A stretch of DNA of 59,385 bases from Streptomyces sindenensis (GTDB lineage: Bacteria; Actinomycetota; Actinomycetes; Streptomycetales; Streptomycetaceae), in assembly GCF_014649035.1 (NCBI RefSeq), contig NZ_BMSG01000039.1, positions 1-59,385 on the forward strand, in the 5' to 3' direction. The notes under the pieces are model-generated. The model worked only from the letters and a program-made list of their open reading frames with translations. It was not told the origin of the DNA and made no database searches. Position numbers and translations under genes: made by a program. Positions 26,638 to 35,315 of this stretch are shown here, piece after piece; within the stretch, counting starts at the first letter, position 1, and each line of letters begins with the position of its first letter.

Positions 26638-27972
26638 CTACCGGCGAGTCCTCTTCGGCGGCCTCGGGGCCGGGACGAGGCGGAACGCCGTGTTGAGGAC
26701 ATGGTCGGCCACATCGCGCGAGGGCTTGTCCGTGAGGTCGGTGAGCAGCCGGGCCAGGAGGTCGAGGAGGAACGGCGATCCCATGACGTACCGGTTGAGC
26801 ACCGGCTGGAAGCCGGAGCGGCTGAAGAGCAGATCGGCCGCGGTGTTGCCCAGCCGGTAGTAGCGGCCCCAGCGGCGGTTCATCTCCACCGGGTAGCCGC
26901 GCAGCACCTGTTCGCGGCGGTGCCCCTGAGGGTGCGCCAGGGCGAGGGCCGTGGTCTCGGCGGCCACCTCGCCCGCCTCCATCGCCTGGGCGATGCCCTC
27001 ACCGTTCCAGGGGCTCACCATCCCGCCGGAGTCACCGGCCAGCAACAGCCCCCGGGCGTACAGCGGATGGCGGTTGAAACCGAGGGGCAGGGCGGCGCTG
27101 CGCACCGGCCCCTCCGCGTTCTCCTCGCGCAGCCCCCACTGCTCCGGAGTGCGGGCCAGCCACTGGTCCAGGGTGGCGCGCAGGTCCGCCTTGCCGTGCC
27201 GCCGGTGGGGGAGCGCCCCCAGCCCGACGTTGACCCGGCCGTCGCCCATCGGGAAGATCCAGCCGTAGCCGGGGAGGTACGGACCTCCGCCGGGAAAGCG
27301 GAGGTCGGCCCACAGCTCCAGGTACTCCTCCCGGGAGCGTTCCGGGCTGCGGTAGTAGCGCCGGGCGGCGGTCGCGATCTGGCGTCGCGGGTCCCGCTCC
27401 AGGCCCAGCGCCAGGGCGAGACGGGCGGACGCCCCGTCGGCGGCGATGACGACCGGCGCGCGGAAGTCGACCGGGTCCGGCACGTCCGGGGAGTCCGAGG
27501 ACGCGGCGACCCCGGTGACCCGGCCCGCCCGGTCCGTCAGCGGCCGCTCCGCCTTCCAGCCGCTGTGGAGCCGAGCCCCCGCCGCCACGGCGTGCCGGGC
27601 CAGGATGTCGTCGAAGTCGTGCCGGCTGCGGGAGAGGCCGAAGTCCGGGTAGCGGCCCAGCGCCGGCCACTCGATGTGCACCCGGTGCTTCCCGGCCACC
27701 CAGCGCATCCCGCGTGAACGCGTCCAGCCCGGTGCGGTGATGTCGACGCCCATCCGGATGAGCTGGTGCACCGCCCGCGGGGTGAGGCCGTCACCGCAGA
27801 CCTTCTCCCGGGGGAAGCGGGCCTTCTCCAGCAGGATCACGTCCACCCCGGCGCGCGCCAGGTGGTACGCGGCCGAAGAGCCGGCCGGGCCCGCCCCCAC
27901 CACGATCACCTGGGCGTCCGTCTCCGTACGGGACGGCTCCCGTGCGTCCGTGTCCGTCGGCTGCTCCCGCAT
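26638..27972 (-). CDS. geranylgeranyl reductase family FAD-dependent oxidoreductase
   Basis: A 444-residue flavoprotein. The FAD-binding fold begins VIVVGAGPAGSSAAYHLARAG (about 22-42), a CGDGLTPRAV segment near 60-70 is typical of the geranylgeranyl reductase family, and a second flavin motif LLLAGDSGGMVSPWNGEGI is near 310-328. These enzymes saturate isoprenoid chains of quinones or lipids or hydroxylate aromatic rings. It is a single-gene unit whose promoter must lie in the 137 bases after the LigD-like gene end. Substrate unknown; menaquinone or a polyprenyl lipid is plausible. Confidence 0.86.
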   Translation of the reverse strand: MREQPTDTDAREPSRTETDAQVIVVGAGPAGSSAAYHLARAGVDVILLEKARFPREKVCGDGLTPRAVHQLIRMGVDITAPGWTRSRGMRWVAGKHRVHIEWPALGRYPDFGLSRSRHDFDDILARHAVAAGARLHSGWKAERPLTDRAGRVTGVAASSDSPDVPDPVDFRAPVVIAADGASARLALALGLERDPRRQIATAARRYYRSPERSREEYLELWADLRFPGGGPYLPGYGWIFPMGDGRVNVGLGALPHRRHGKADLRATLDQWLARTPEQWGLREENAEGPVRSAALPLGFNRHPLYARGLLLAGDSGGMVSPWNGEGIAQAMEAGEVAAETTALALAHPQGHRREQVLRGYPVEMNRRWGRYYRLGNTAADLLFSRSGFQPVLNRYVMGSPFLLDLLARLLTDLTDKPSRDVADHVLNTAFRLVPAPRPPKRTRR

Positions 27973-28109
27973 GACCACCCCTTCGTCAACGGCCGTTGCC
28001 TGCCCGGGGCGGCGGCCCCGGGCAACATCATCGATCAGGACGGGCCGGGGCGATACCCGGCGTCCGGACAACGGGCGTGGCAGGAGGGGGCGTTCGTCCG
28101 GCCGGTGGG

Positions 28110-28673
28110 TCAGCCCTCGCCGCTCCGGGCCGCCGCCGCGGCGACCTGGTGCAGCGTCCGTCCCGTACGGGCGGACCGGGCGTGGTACGGGTCGGGTGAG
28201 CCGGGCCGGTCGCGTACGGCGAGGCGGTCGTTGGCCTTGATCAGCAGCCAGGCCTCATGGCCGCCGCTGTCCGGCTCGTCGCCCTTCTGGACGCGGGTGA
28301 GCGCGAACTCGCCGTGCAGCTTCGACCCGTACAGCCAGAACGTCGCGTGGCCCAGCTCCAGGGACTCGGAGAAGGGGACGGAGTCGCCCTGGCCGTCGTG
28401 CCCGAGCGGCCGGTAGGTGCCCTGGTCCCAGACGATGACCGTGCCGCTGCCGGACTCGCCCCGGGGGATGACCCCCTCGAACTCGCGGTACTCCAGAGCG
28501 TGATCCTCCGTCGGCACGGCGAGCCGCCGGTCGCTGGGGTTCTCCGACGGCCCGCGGGGCACCGCCCAGGACTTCAGTACGCCGTCGACCTCCAGCCGGA
28601 AGTCGAAGTGCAGCCGTCGCGCGTCATGGATCTGCACGACGAAGTGGGGTCGCGGTGTGCCGTCGTTCTCCAC
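28110..28673 (-). CDS. stand-alone LigD-type 3'-phosphoesterase domain protein
   Basis: A 187-residue protein consisting of the LigD phosphoesterase (PE) domain only. The hallmark HDARRLHFDFRLE spans 16-28 (His16, His22, Asp24 as metal ligands), followed by VPTEDHALEY (54-62) and EGVIPRGESGSGTVIVWD. In LigD this module trims 3' ends for non-homologous end joining. Neither a ligase nor a primase domain is fused, and no ku gene is adjacent. The start is a GTG with a GGGAGC site. It may act with unlinked NHEJ proteins or as a nuclease-like repair enzyme. Confidence 0.88.
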   Translation of the reverse strand: MENDGTPRPHFVVQIHDARRLHFDFRLEVDGVLKSWAVPRGPSENPSDRRLAVPTEDHALEYREFEGVIPRGESGSGTVIVWDQGTYRPLGHDGQGDSVPFSESLELGHATFWLYGSKLHGEFALTRVQKGDEPDSGGHEAWLLIKANDRLAVRDRPGSPDPYHARSARTGRTLHQVAAAAARSGEG

Positions 28674-28806
28674 GTCGTGCTCCCTTCGCGCCCGGTCCGT
28701 ATCTCCACTCTGCCGCCGCCCGGGGGGAACCGCACGACGGGACCGCCGCCTTCAGATGCATATGCCGATGAACCATGCCGTTCCTTCTCCGGTCCGGACC
28801 AAGTTA

Positions 28807-28835
28807 TTGACGGCTCCTGTGGCACTCCCTTAAAT
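28807..28835 (+). promoter_or_regulatory. sigma70-type promoter of the GH16 gene
   Basis: TTGACG at 28807-28812 and TTAAAT at 28830-28835 are separated by 17 bases in an unusually AT-rich patch, predicting a start near 28842. Between this and the gene lies CATGCGCATG (28899-28908, a perfect palindrome) repeated as CATGTGCATG at 28914-28923, which could be an operator. Confidence 0.6.
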
Positions 28836-28945
28836 CAAGAATTGAAATATGCGCCCGAGGAGATCGCCCCAACCGTTCACCTCTCGGCGTTGACCTGTCA
28901 TGCGCATGCACTTCATGTGCATGTCCCCCCACGCGAAGTGATGTG

Positions 28946-29851
28946 ATGACCGTGCACCCCACGCACTCCACGGCGCGCAGCGTCTCCCGGCGCCGCCGCG
29001 TCGCCCTCCACGCGGCGGCGCTGCTCTGCTGTTCCGCCATCCTCACCGCACTCCCCGGCGGAGCGTCCGCCGCACCCGCCGCCGACTCCCCGGCCCCTGG
29101 ACCGGGCGCCATGGCCGTCGCCTTCGAGGACCAGTTCGACGGGCCGGCCGGCGCCGGCGTGGACGGAGGCAAGTGGCAGATCGAGACCGGCGACAACGTC
29201 AACAACCACGAGCGGCAGTACTACACGCCGGGCAACGGCAACGCCGCCCTCGACGGCCAGGGCAACCTCGTGATCACCGCCCGGAAGGAGAACCCGGGCA
29301 ACTACCAGTGCTGGTACGGGGCATGCCGGTACACCTCGTCCCGGCTCAACACCTCCGGAAAGTTCGCCGCCGCCTACGGCCATGTCGAAGCCCGGATCAA
29401 GATCCCGCGCGGCCAGGGCATCTGGCCCGCCTTCTGGATGCTGGGCGACGACTTCGGCAACGTCGGCTGGCCCGACAGCGGCGAGATCGACATCATGGAG
29501 AACGTCGGCTTCGAGCCCGGCACGGTCCACGGCACCCTGCACGGCCCCGGCTACTCCGGTTCGGGCGGCATCGGCGCCGCCTACACCCTGCCCAACGGCC
29601 AGGCGTTCGCCGACGACTTCCACACCTTCGCCGTCGACTGGGCACCCGACTCCATCACCTGGTCCGTCGACGGCAACGTCTTCCAGCGACGCACCCCCGC
29701 CGACCTGGGCGGCAACCAGTGGGTGTTCAACAAGCCCTTCTTCCTCATCCTGAACCTCGCGGTCGGCGGCTACTGGCCCGGCGACCCCGACGGCTCCACC
29801 CGGTTCCCGCAGCAGATGGTCATCGACTACGTCCGGGTGACGACGTCGTGA
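28946..29851 (+). CDS. secreted glycoside hydrolase family 16 (beta-1,3-glucanase-like)
   Basis: A 301-residue secreted enzyme. The N-terminus has a basic SRRRR stretch, a hydrophobic core and an Ala-x-Ala site near residue 42, so it is a Sec or possibly Tat signal peptide. The mature part is one GH16 jelly-roll domain. The catalytic motif SGEIDIMENVG gives nucleophile Glu and acid/base Glu (ExDxxE), and WPAFWMLG precedes it as in laminarinases. It probably cleaves fungal or plant beta-1,3-glucans outside the cell. No carbohydrate-binding module is attached. A strong hairpin follows the stop. Confidence 0.9.
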   Translation: MTVHPTHSTARSVSRRRRVALHAAALLCCSAILTALPGGASAAPAADSPAPGPGAMAVAFEDQFDGPAGAGVDGGKWQIETGDNVNNHERQYYTPGNGNAALDGQGNLVITARKENPGNYQCWYGACRYTSSRLNTSGKFAAAYGHVEARIKIPRGQGIWPAFWMLGDDFGNVGWPDSGEIDIMENVGFEPGTVHGTLHGPGYSGSGGIGAAYTLPNGQAFADDFHTFAVDWAPDSITWSVDGNVFQRRTPADLGGNQWVFNKPFFLILNLAVGGYWPGDPDGSTRFPQQMVIDYVRVTTS

Positions 29852-29884
29852 CGACCGGCGGCTGACCGGGAGCCCCGGAAACGT

Positions 29885-29916
29885 GGACGGCGGCAGAGGT
29901 GCTCCTGCCGCCGTCC
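29885..29916 (+). terminator. rho-independent-type hairpin after GH16
   Basis: A perfect 12-bp stem GGACGGCGGCAG/CTGCCGCCGTCC around an 8-base loop, 34 bases after the GH16 stop. Confidence 0.8.
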
Positions 29917-29968
29917 GCCCCGTCCCCCTCCACCCGCCCGCCCCGCCCGGCACGAGAAGCGGAATAGC

Positions 29969-30961
29969 ATGATCCTCATGGAACAGCGCACACTCGGCAG
30001 GACCGGCCGTGACGTCTCGGTCGTCGGACAGGGCACCTGGCAACTCGGCGGTGACTGGGGCGAGGTCGCGGAGGACGACGCGTTCGACGTCCTCGACGCG
30101 GCCGTCGAATCCGGCGTCACCTTCTTCGACACCGCGGACGTGTACGGGGACGGCCGCAGCGAACAGCTCATCGGCCGCTACCTCAAGAACCGCCCCGACG
30201 CGGACGTCTTCGTCGCCACCAAGATGGGCCGCCGGGCCGACCAGGTGCCGGAGAACTACGTCCTGGACAACTTCCGCGCCTGGAACGACCGTTCCCGGGC
30301 CAACCTCGGCACCGACACACTCGACCTCGTGCAACTGCACTGCCCGCCCAGCAGCGTCTACTCCTCCGACGCCGTCTACGACGCCCTGGACACCCTGGTC
30401 GCCGAGCAGCGGATCGCCGCCTACGCGGTGAGCGTCGAGACCTGCGCGGAGGCGCTGGCCGCCATCGCGCGCCCCGGCGTGGCGAGCGTGCAGATCATCC
30501 TCAACCCGTTCCGCCTCAAGCCGCTCGACGAGGTCCTCCCGGCGGCCGCCGCCGCGGGCGTCGGCATCATCGCCCGGGTCCCCCTCGCCTCCGGCCTGCT
30601 CTCCGGCAAGTACACCAAGGACACCGTCTTCGGCCCGGAGGACCACCGGACGTACAACCGGCACGGCGAGGCGTTCGACCAGGGCGAGACGTTCTCCGGC
30701 ATCGACTACGCCACCGGCGTCGCCGCGGCCGCCGAGTTCGCCGGGCTGGCCCCGGAGGGCGCCACCCCCGCGCAGACCGCGCTGCGCTGGATCATCCAGC
30801 AGCCGGGCGTCACCAGTGTGATCCCCGGGGCGCGTTCGGTGGAACAGACCCGCGCCAACGCGGCTGCCGCCGCCCTGCCGCCGCTGCCGCAGAGCACGCT
30901 GGACGCCGTGCGGGAGCTGTACGACCGGTCGATCCGCGCGGAGGTCCACGGCCGCTGGTGA
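29969..30961 (+). CDS. aldo/keto reductase
   Basis: A 330-residue NADPH-dependent oxidoreductase of the AKR superfamily. The catalytic tetrad is visible as Asp54 and Tyr59 (FFDTADVYG), Lys85 (ATKMG) and His124 (VQLHCPP). The C-terminal NADPH site appears as VTSVIPGARSVEQTRAN. An ATG nine bases downstream is an alternative start. It is a single gene converging on the Ser/Thr kinase gene 45 bases away with no obvious hairpin between them. Substrate unknown. Confidence 0.9.
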   Translation: MILMEQRTLGRTGRDVSVVGQGTWQLGGDWGEVAEDDAFDVLDAAVESGVTFFDTADVYGDGRSEQLIGRYLKNRPDADVFVATKMGRRADQVPENYVLDNFRAWNDRSRANLGTDTLDLVQLHCPPSSVYSSDAVYDALDTLVAEQRIAAYAVSVETCAEALAAIARPGVASVQIILNPFRLKPLDEVLPAAAAAGVGIIARVPLASGLLSGKYTKDTVFGPEDHRTYNRHGEAFDQGETFSGIDYATGVAAAAEFAGLAPEGATPAQTALRWIIQQPGVTSVIPGARSVEQTRANAAAAALPPLPQSTLDAVRELYDRSIRAEVHGRW

Positions 30962-31006
30962 TGGCGGCGGACGGGGAGTGATGAACGGGGGAGCGGTGAG
31001 CGGGAC

Positions 31007-32320
31007 TCAGTCGTCCCGCTCGTCCTCCCCGTCCTCTTCTCCGTCCCCGTCGCGCTCCTGCTGCGCGTCCTGCTGCTGCGTGCCCTGCTGCTGATCGCCG
31101 TCGCCGGCGTCCCGGGAGGGGGCCGACGGGGCCGAGGACGGGCTCTGGTCCGGCGTACCGGCGGAGCTGGAGTCCGGGGAGAACAGGATCATTCCCAGAT
31201 ACACGGCGACCAGGAACGTCGCCGTGCCCGCGATGGCGCTGGCCACCCTGGGGCGCCGCCGGATCGCCTCGCGGGTGCTGCGACGACGGGCCGGAGCCGA
31301 ACGGGCCGGCGCCTGCCGTCTGCGCCCCGTGGGCCCCGGAAGCCGGTACGTCGTGGGGCCGACCGGTGCGGACGGGGCCGCGGGGGAGGGCTTCGGCGCC
31401 ATGGGGGCGGTCGCCCGGTGCGATGGGGGCGTCTGCGCGGGGAGGGGCTCCGGCAGGCCGCGCCAGGCGTCGGTGCGGAACCAGTCGGAGACCTGCTGTG
31501 CGGTGGGCCGCTCCTCCGGCTGTTTGGCCAGCAGCCCGAGCAGATACGCGTCGAAGGCGGCGGAGATCTCCACACCGTGCTGCCGCAGCGGGACCGGCGG
31601 GGTGTCGACATGCTGGTACAGCGTCGCAGTCGCCGTGTCGGAGCGGAACGGGGGCTGCCCGAGCAGCAGTTGATAGACGACGCAGCCCAGGGAGTACATG
31701 TCGGAGGCCGAGTCGGCCGTACGCCCCAGCGCCCGCTCGGGGGCCAGATAGAGGCTGGTGCCGACGATGTGACCGGCCGTCGTCAGCGCGGTCGAGGGGT
31801 CGTCGACGAACTGGGCGATCCCGAAGTCGCCGATCTTCACCGACCCGTCCGCGTCCAGCATGAGGTTGCCCGGCTTGATGTCGCGGTGGACGATGCCCTG
31901 GCGGTGCGCGGCGGCGAGTCCGGCGGCCGCCTGGCCGGCGATCCGGGCGACCAGTTCGGGATGGACGCGCTCCTGGGCGGCCAGCAGGTCGCCGAGGCTC
32001 TGGCCCTCGACCAGCTCCATCACCAGGAAGAACCGGTCCTCCCAGGCGCCGAAGTCGAACACCGCCACCAGATGCGGATGGCTCAGCCGGGCGGCGGTCT
32101 GGGCCTCCAGCCGGAAGCGGGCGGTCGACGAGGCGTCCGCCTGGTCCCCCAGCAGGAGCTTCACGGCCACGGCCCGTCCCAGGACCTCGTCCGTGGCGCG
32201 CCACACCTCGCCCATGCCGCCACGACCGATGGGGGATACCAATCGGTACCGACCAGCTACCAGCACCTGTACACCTATCTCGAATCGTCGCCCGCTCCGG
32301 CTGTCGGCACCCCGGGGCAC
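31007..32320 (-). CDS. membrane Ser/Thr protein kinase (PknB-like)
   Basis: A 437-residue Hanks-type kinase: Gly loop IGRGGMGEVW (31-40), catalytic Lys54, HRDIKPGN (145-152), DFG (165-167), and an APE variant in YLAPERA. A basic Pro-rich linker leads to one transmembrane helix (about 370-390, AIAGTATFLVAVYLGMILF). The short extracytoplasmic end has no PASTA repeats and finishes in a Gln-rich then Asp/Glu-rich tail. A GTG 18 codons in (at 32266), giving MLVAGRYRLV, is an equally plausible start with its own AGATAGG site. Targets unknown. Confidence 0.88.
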   Translation of the reverse strand: MPRGADSRSGRRFEIGVQVLVAGRYRLVSPIGRGGMGEVWRATDEVLGRAVAVKLLLGDQADASSTARFRLEAQTAARLSHPHLVAVFDFGAWEDRFFLVMELVEGQSLGDLLAAQERVHPELVARIAGQAAAGLAAAHRQGIVHRDIKPGNLMLDADGSVKIGDFGIAQFVDDPSTALTTAGHIVGTSLYLAPERALGRTADSASDMYSLGCVVYQLLLGQPPFRSDTATATLYQHVDTPPVPLRQHGVEISAAFDAYLLGLLAKQPEERPTAQQVSDWFRTDAWRGLPEPLPAQTPPSHRATAPMAPKPSPAAPSAPVGPTTYRLPGPTGRRRQAPARSAPARRRSTREAIRRRPRVASAIAGTATFLVAVYLGMILFSPDSSSAGTPDQSPSSAPSAPSRDAGDGDQQQGTQQQDAQQERDGDGEEDGEDERDD

Positions 32321-32458
32321 CCGGTCTCCGACGGAGTCCGGGGCGGTGCGGTGAACGACATGATCAGGATATCGGTCCGGCGGGCCCCGGATACCCCGAC
32401 GGCCCCTTTACCGGACTCGGCTGACGGCCCGCCACATCTACCGGGCACTGCCGCATGC

Positions 32459-32504
32459 GCGGACGGCTCGGCGGCCGGGAGTCCCCATCCGCCGAGCCGT
32501 CCGC
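32459..32504 (-). terminator. hairpin terminator after the Lrp gene
   Basis: A perfect 16-bp stem (32459-32474 with 32489-32504) around a 14-base loop lies 17 bases beyond the stop of the Lrp-type gene on the minus strand. Confidence 0.8.
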
Positions 32505-32520
32505 CGGACCATCGCTCCGG

Positions 32521-33036
32521 TCACCCGGCAGCGGCCCCGGGGCCGGGCCCCGGCCGGTCGCGGTCGCCCGCCGCGCGGCCCACGGACTCCACCAGCGGTA
32601 GCACCCGGTGCGCCACCCGCTCGCGCAGGGCCACATCGGTCCGGGTCCTGACGACCCCCGGCAGCTGGATCAGCCGCTGGATCACGTCCTCCAGGTGCCC
32701 GTTGTCCCGGGCGACGACGCGGGTCAGCAGATCGCCGCCGCCCGTCGTCGAGAACGCCTCGATGATCTCGGGCACGGCCGCCAGCGCGTCACCCACCTCG
32801 ACCAGATGCCCCTGGGTGACCTCCAGGTGGACGAAGGCGAGCACGGGGTGGCCGAGCGCGGCGGGGGAGAGGGTCGGCCCGGTGCCGGTGATCACGCCGT
32901 CGCGCTCCAGCCGGTCGAGCCGCGCCTGCAGGGTGCCGCGGGCCACGCCGAGGATGCGCGCGTACTCCCGGACGCTGGTGCGCGGCTGCTCGATCAGCAG
33001 GCGCAGGATCCGGGTGTCGAGAGCGTCCACCGCCAT
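32521..33036 (-). CDS. Lrp/AsnC family transcriptional regulator
   Basis: A 171-residue regulator with an N-terminal helix-turn-helix (LDTRILRLLIEQPRTSVREYARILGVARGTLQARLDRLERDG, residues 6-48) and an alpha-beta RAM ligand domain (about 65-145). Members sense amino acids. The last 20 residues are a Gly/Pro/Arg-rich tail. It is a single gene ended by a strong hairpin; no clear target lies beside it except itself and the downstream kinase. Confidence 0.88.
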   Translation of the reverse strand: MAVDALDTRILRLLIEQPRTSVREYARILGVARGTLQARLDRLERDGVITGTGPTLSPAALGHPVLAFVHLEVTQGHLVEVGDALAAVPEIIEAFSTTGGGDLLTRVVARDNGHLEDVIQRLIQLPGVVRTRTDVALRERVAHRVLPLVESVGRAAGDRDRPGPGPGAAAG

Positions 33037-33135
33037 GATCCGCCGATCTCCTTCCGAGCCGTCCTGTCCGGCCCCGACTGTACCCAGGGCGAGAGGGCCG
33101 TCCCGGAACAGCGAGGCCGCGACAGGCGCATCACC

Positions 33136-33203
33136 CGTCGTCCGTGGCCCCCCGTCCCCCGTGGCCCCCCGTCGTCCGTGGCCGCCCGTCGTCCGTCACC
33201 CGT
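33136..33203. repeat. 17-bp tandem repeat, about four copies
   Basis: Units CGTCGTCCGTGGCCCCC, with one or two changes, occupy 33136-33152, 33153-33169 and 33170-33186, with a partial fourth copy running into the stop codon of the small membrane protein. Confidence 0.7.
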
Positions 33204-33531
33204 AGGACGACGACAGCACGGCCATCACCACGACCGTCAGGGCGAACTGGACCACGGCGGCAGCCCGGAACCGCCCCCAGCACAGGGCCACCCCGATCGC
33301 CGTCAGCAGGCCCCCGCTCCACAGCAGCTCCGTCACCGGGAGGGCGGCGTCCTCACCGTTGTGCGCCGCGGCCCAGCCCCGCATGCCGACGGCGAGCCAG
33401 GCGTAACCGCCCACCAGGATGTCGAGCGGCAGGAGGCCCAGGAACACCAGAAGGTTCGCCGTGCCGGTGCGCGGCTCGCGCCGCCGCCCCAAGCCGGCCG
33501 TGCGCATCCCCGTGTGCGTGTCCATGTCCAT
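33196..33531 (-). CDS. small hypothetical membrane protein
   Basis: A 111-residue protein with three predicted helices (about 26-46, 66-84 and 88-108) after a short basic N-terminus. I do not recognise a family. The DNA around its stop codon is a 17-bp tandem repeat, so the last residues (SSSYG) could vary between strains. It is divergent from the FUSC gene; the 260-base gap holds an inverted repeat. Confidence 0.65.
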   Translation of the reverse strand: MDMDTHTGMRTAGLGRRREPRTGTANLLVFLGLLPLDILVGGYAWLAVGMRGWAAAHNGEDAALPVTELLWSGGLLTAIGVALCWGRFRAAAVVQFALTVVVMAVLSSSYG

Positions 33532-33633
33532 GACGGGATCCTGCGCCGGGGAGGCTCTCCGGGGATGAGTACGCGTACTTATCCCGGGACGGCCCGTCTC
33601 GTCCCCGGATGGTCCGTTGGCACGCTGGTGGCC

Positions 33634-33675
33634 GAATATCCGCCCATTTCACTGGTCCATTGGTACAGGATATTC
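33634..33675. promoter_or_regulatory. GAATATCC inverted repeat upstream of FUSC gene
   Basis: Perfect 8-base arms GAATATCC (33634-33641) and GGATATTC (33668-33675) are separated by 26 bases, in the divergent region between the small membrane protein and the FUSC gene. The arms are AT-rich against a GC-rich background, as for a looped operator or a transcript hairpin. Confidence 0.45.
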
Positions 33676-33791
33676 CTCCCGGTTTGATCCAAGGGTTCGG
33701 CAGATGCTGCAATGGTGGCGTCGATGGCGCTGCGGACTTCCGCGGCGCCTTTTTCATGCGAGTTCTGCGGCGACGCGGAAGGGGTGGAAGC

Positions 33792-35291
33792 GTGCTGAAG
33801 AGGGTGTTCGTGGCGCCGGACCCGGGGCGGGTCCGGCTGCGCTTCGCCTGCCGTGCCGTGGTCGGCATCGGCCTCGCCGTCGTGCTGTGCGGGCTAGTCG
33901 GGCATTCGCTCGTCGCGGCCATCACCGGCGGCCTCGCGGCTCTGCTCGCCCTCTTCACCGTGACCGACCCGACGGTGCGCGGGCAGGCCGCCACCACCGC
34001 CCTGCTCCCCGTCGCCGGTCTGCCCGTCCTCGCCGTCGCGGCGGCCCTACACGACCAGCCCCTCGCCCGGGACCTGGTCTTCCTCGCCGTGCTGGGGGCC
34101 GGCGTGTACGCCCGGCGCTGGGGGCCGCGCGGGCACGCGCTGGGCGTCTTCGCGTTCATGATGTTCTTCGCCGCCCAGTTCCTGCACACCGTGCCCGGCC
34201 AGCTCCACGAGCTGTACGCCGCCGTGGCGCTGTCGCTGTGCGCCTCGTCCACCGTTCGCTTCGGCCTCTGGTGCTACGAGCGAGGGCTCCCCGCCGCCGC
34301 CCAGCCCGCGCCACCGGAGATCCGGGGGCGGCTGCGCGTCACCACCCGGCAGGCCGTCCAGGCCACCCTGGGCGGGGCCTTCGCGCTCGGCATCGGGCAG
34401 GTCCTGTCCGACGAACGGTGGTACTGGGCGGTCGGCGCCACCTGGTGGGTCTTCGTCAACACCACCTCGCGCGGCGAAACGCTCGTCCGCGGATTCCGCC
34501 GGGTCCTCGGGACCGTGATCGGCATCGTCTCCGGCTTCGCGGTGGCCATCCCGCTCGACGGCGCCGCCGTCCCGACCGCCGCCGTCGTCGCGGTCGGCGT
34601 CTTCGGCATCTTCTACACGGCGGCGGTCTCGTACAGCTGGATGATGTTCTTCGTGACGCTGATGGCCGGCATGCTCTACGGCTCGCTCGGCGTCCTGGAC
34701 GCCGCCCTGCTCTGGCTGCGCGTCGCGGAGACCGCCGTCGGCGCGCTCGGCGCGGTGCTCGCCGTGCTGCTGGTGCTCCCCGTCACCACCCACGCCATCA
34801 CCGACGCGTGGATCCAGAAGGCGCTGCGGTGCGTCCACGCCTGCACGGCCGAGGCGGCCGACCGGCTCGCCGGGTCGACGCTCGCCGACCCCGCGCCCCG
34901 CGTCGCCGAGCTGGAGATGCTGCTCGGCCGGGTCAGGCTCTCCCTCGCACCGCTGGTGCACCCCCTGAGTCCGCTGCCGGCCCGCAAGGTGCGCGCCCGC
35001 CAGGTGATCGCGCTGCTGGACGACTGCGTACGGGAGGTACGGGGTCTGGCCTCCATCGCCGCCGACCCGGACGCCTCGCACGACGCGCGGTTGTCCGCCG
35101 CGTGCTCCCGGGTGGAGGCGGCCGTCGAAGCCCTGACCGCGCCCGAGGGTGCCCGCGGCTTCCACCTGCCCGAACTGCCCGCCGCTGCCGTGGACCCGGC
35201 CCTGGCCCACCTGCATGGCCTGGAGCGAGCGCTCGCCGGACTCGTCAGCCCGCTGAGCCACGCCCCGCGCGCGGCGTCCACGAGCGCCTGA
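33792..35291 (+). CDS. FUSC family membrane protein
   Basis: A 499-residue protein with two blocks of about five helices (about 20-150 and 190-330), the second matching the FUSC_2 membrane domain (YWAVGATWWVFVNTTSRGETLVRGFRRVLGTVIG), and a soluble helical C-terminus (about 335-499). The family includes aromatic acid exporters (AaeB-like). I chose the GTG preceded by GGAAGGGG; an ATG 12 codons earlier is possible. Likely an exporter of an aromatic or amphipathic compound. No partner periplasmic-adaptor gene is adjacent, as expected in a Gram-positive. Confidence 0.85.
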   Translation: MLKRVFVAPDPGRVRLRFACRAVVGIGLAVVLCGLVGHSLVAAITGGLAALLALFTVTDPTVRGQAATTALLPVAGLPVLAVAAALHDQPLARDLVFLAVLGAGVYARRWGPRGHALGVFAFMMFFAAQFLHTVPGQLHELYAAVALSLCASSTVRFGLWCYERGLPAAAQPAPPEIRGRLRVTTRQAVQATLGGAFALGIGQVLSDERWYWAVGATWWVFVNTTSRGETLVRGFRRVLGTVIGIVSGFAVAIPLDGAAVPTAAVVAVGVFGIFYTAAVSYSWMMFFVTLMAGMLYGSLGVLDAALLWLRVAETAVGALGAVLAVLLVLPVTTHAITDAWIQKALRCVHACTAEAADRLAGSTLADPAPRVAELEMLLGRVRLSLAPLVHPLSPLPARKVRARQVIALLDDCVREVRGLASIAADPDASHDARLSAACSRVEAAVEALTAPEGARGFHLPELPAAAVDPALAHLHGLERALAGLVSPLSHAPRAASTSA

Positions 35292-35315
35292 CGTCCGGCG
35301 CCGTGCGCTTCCGAC

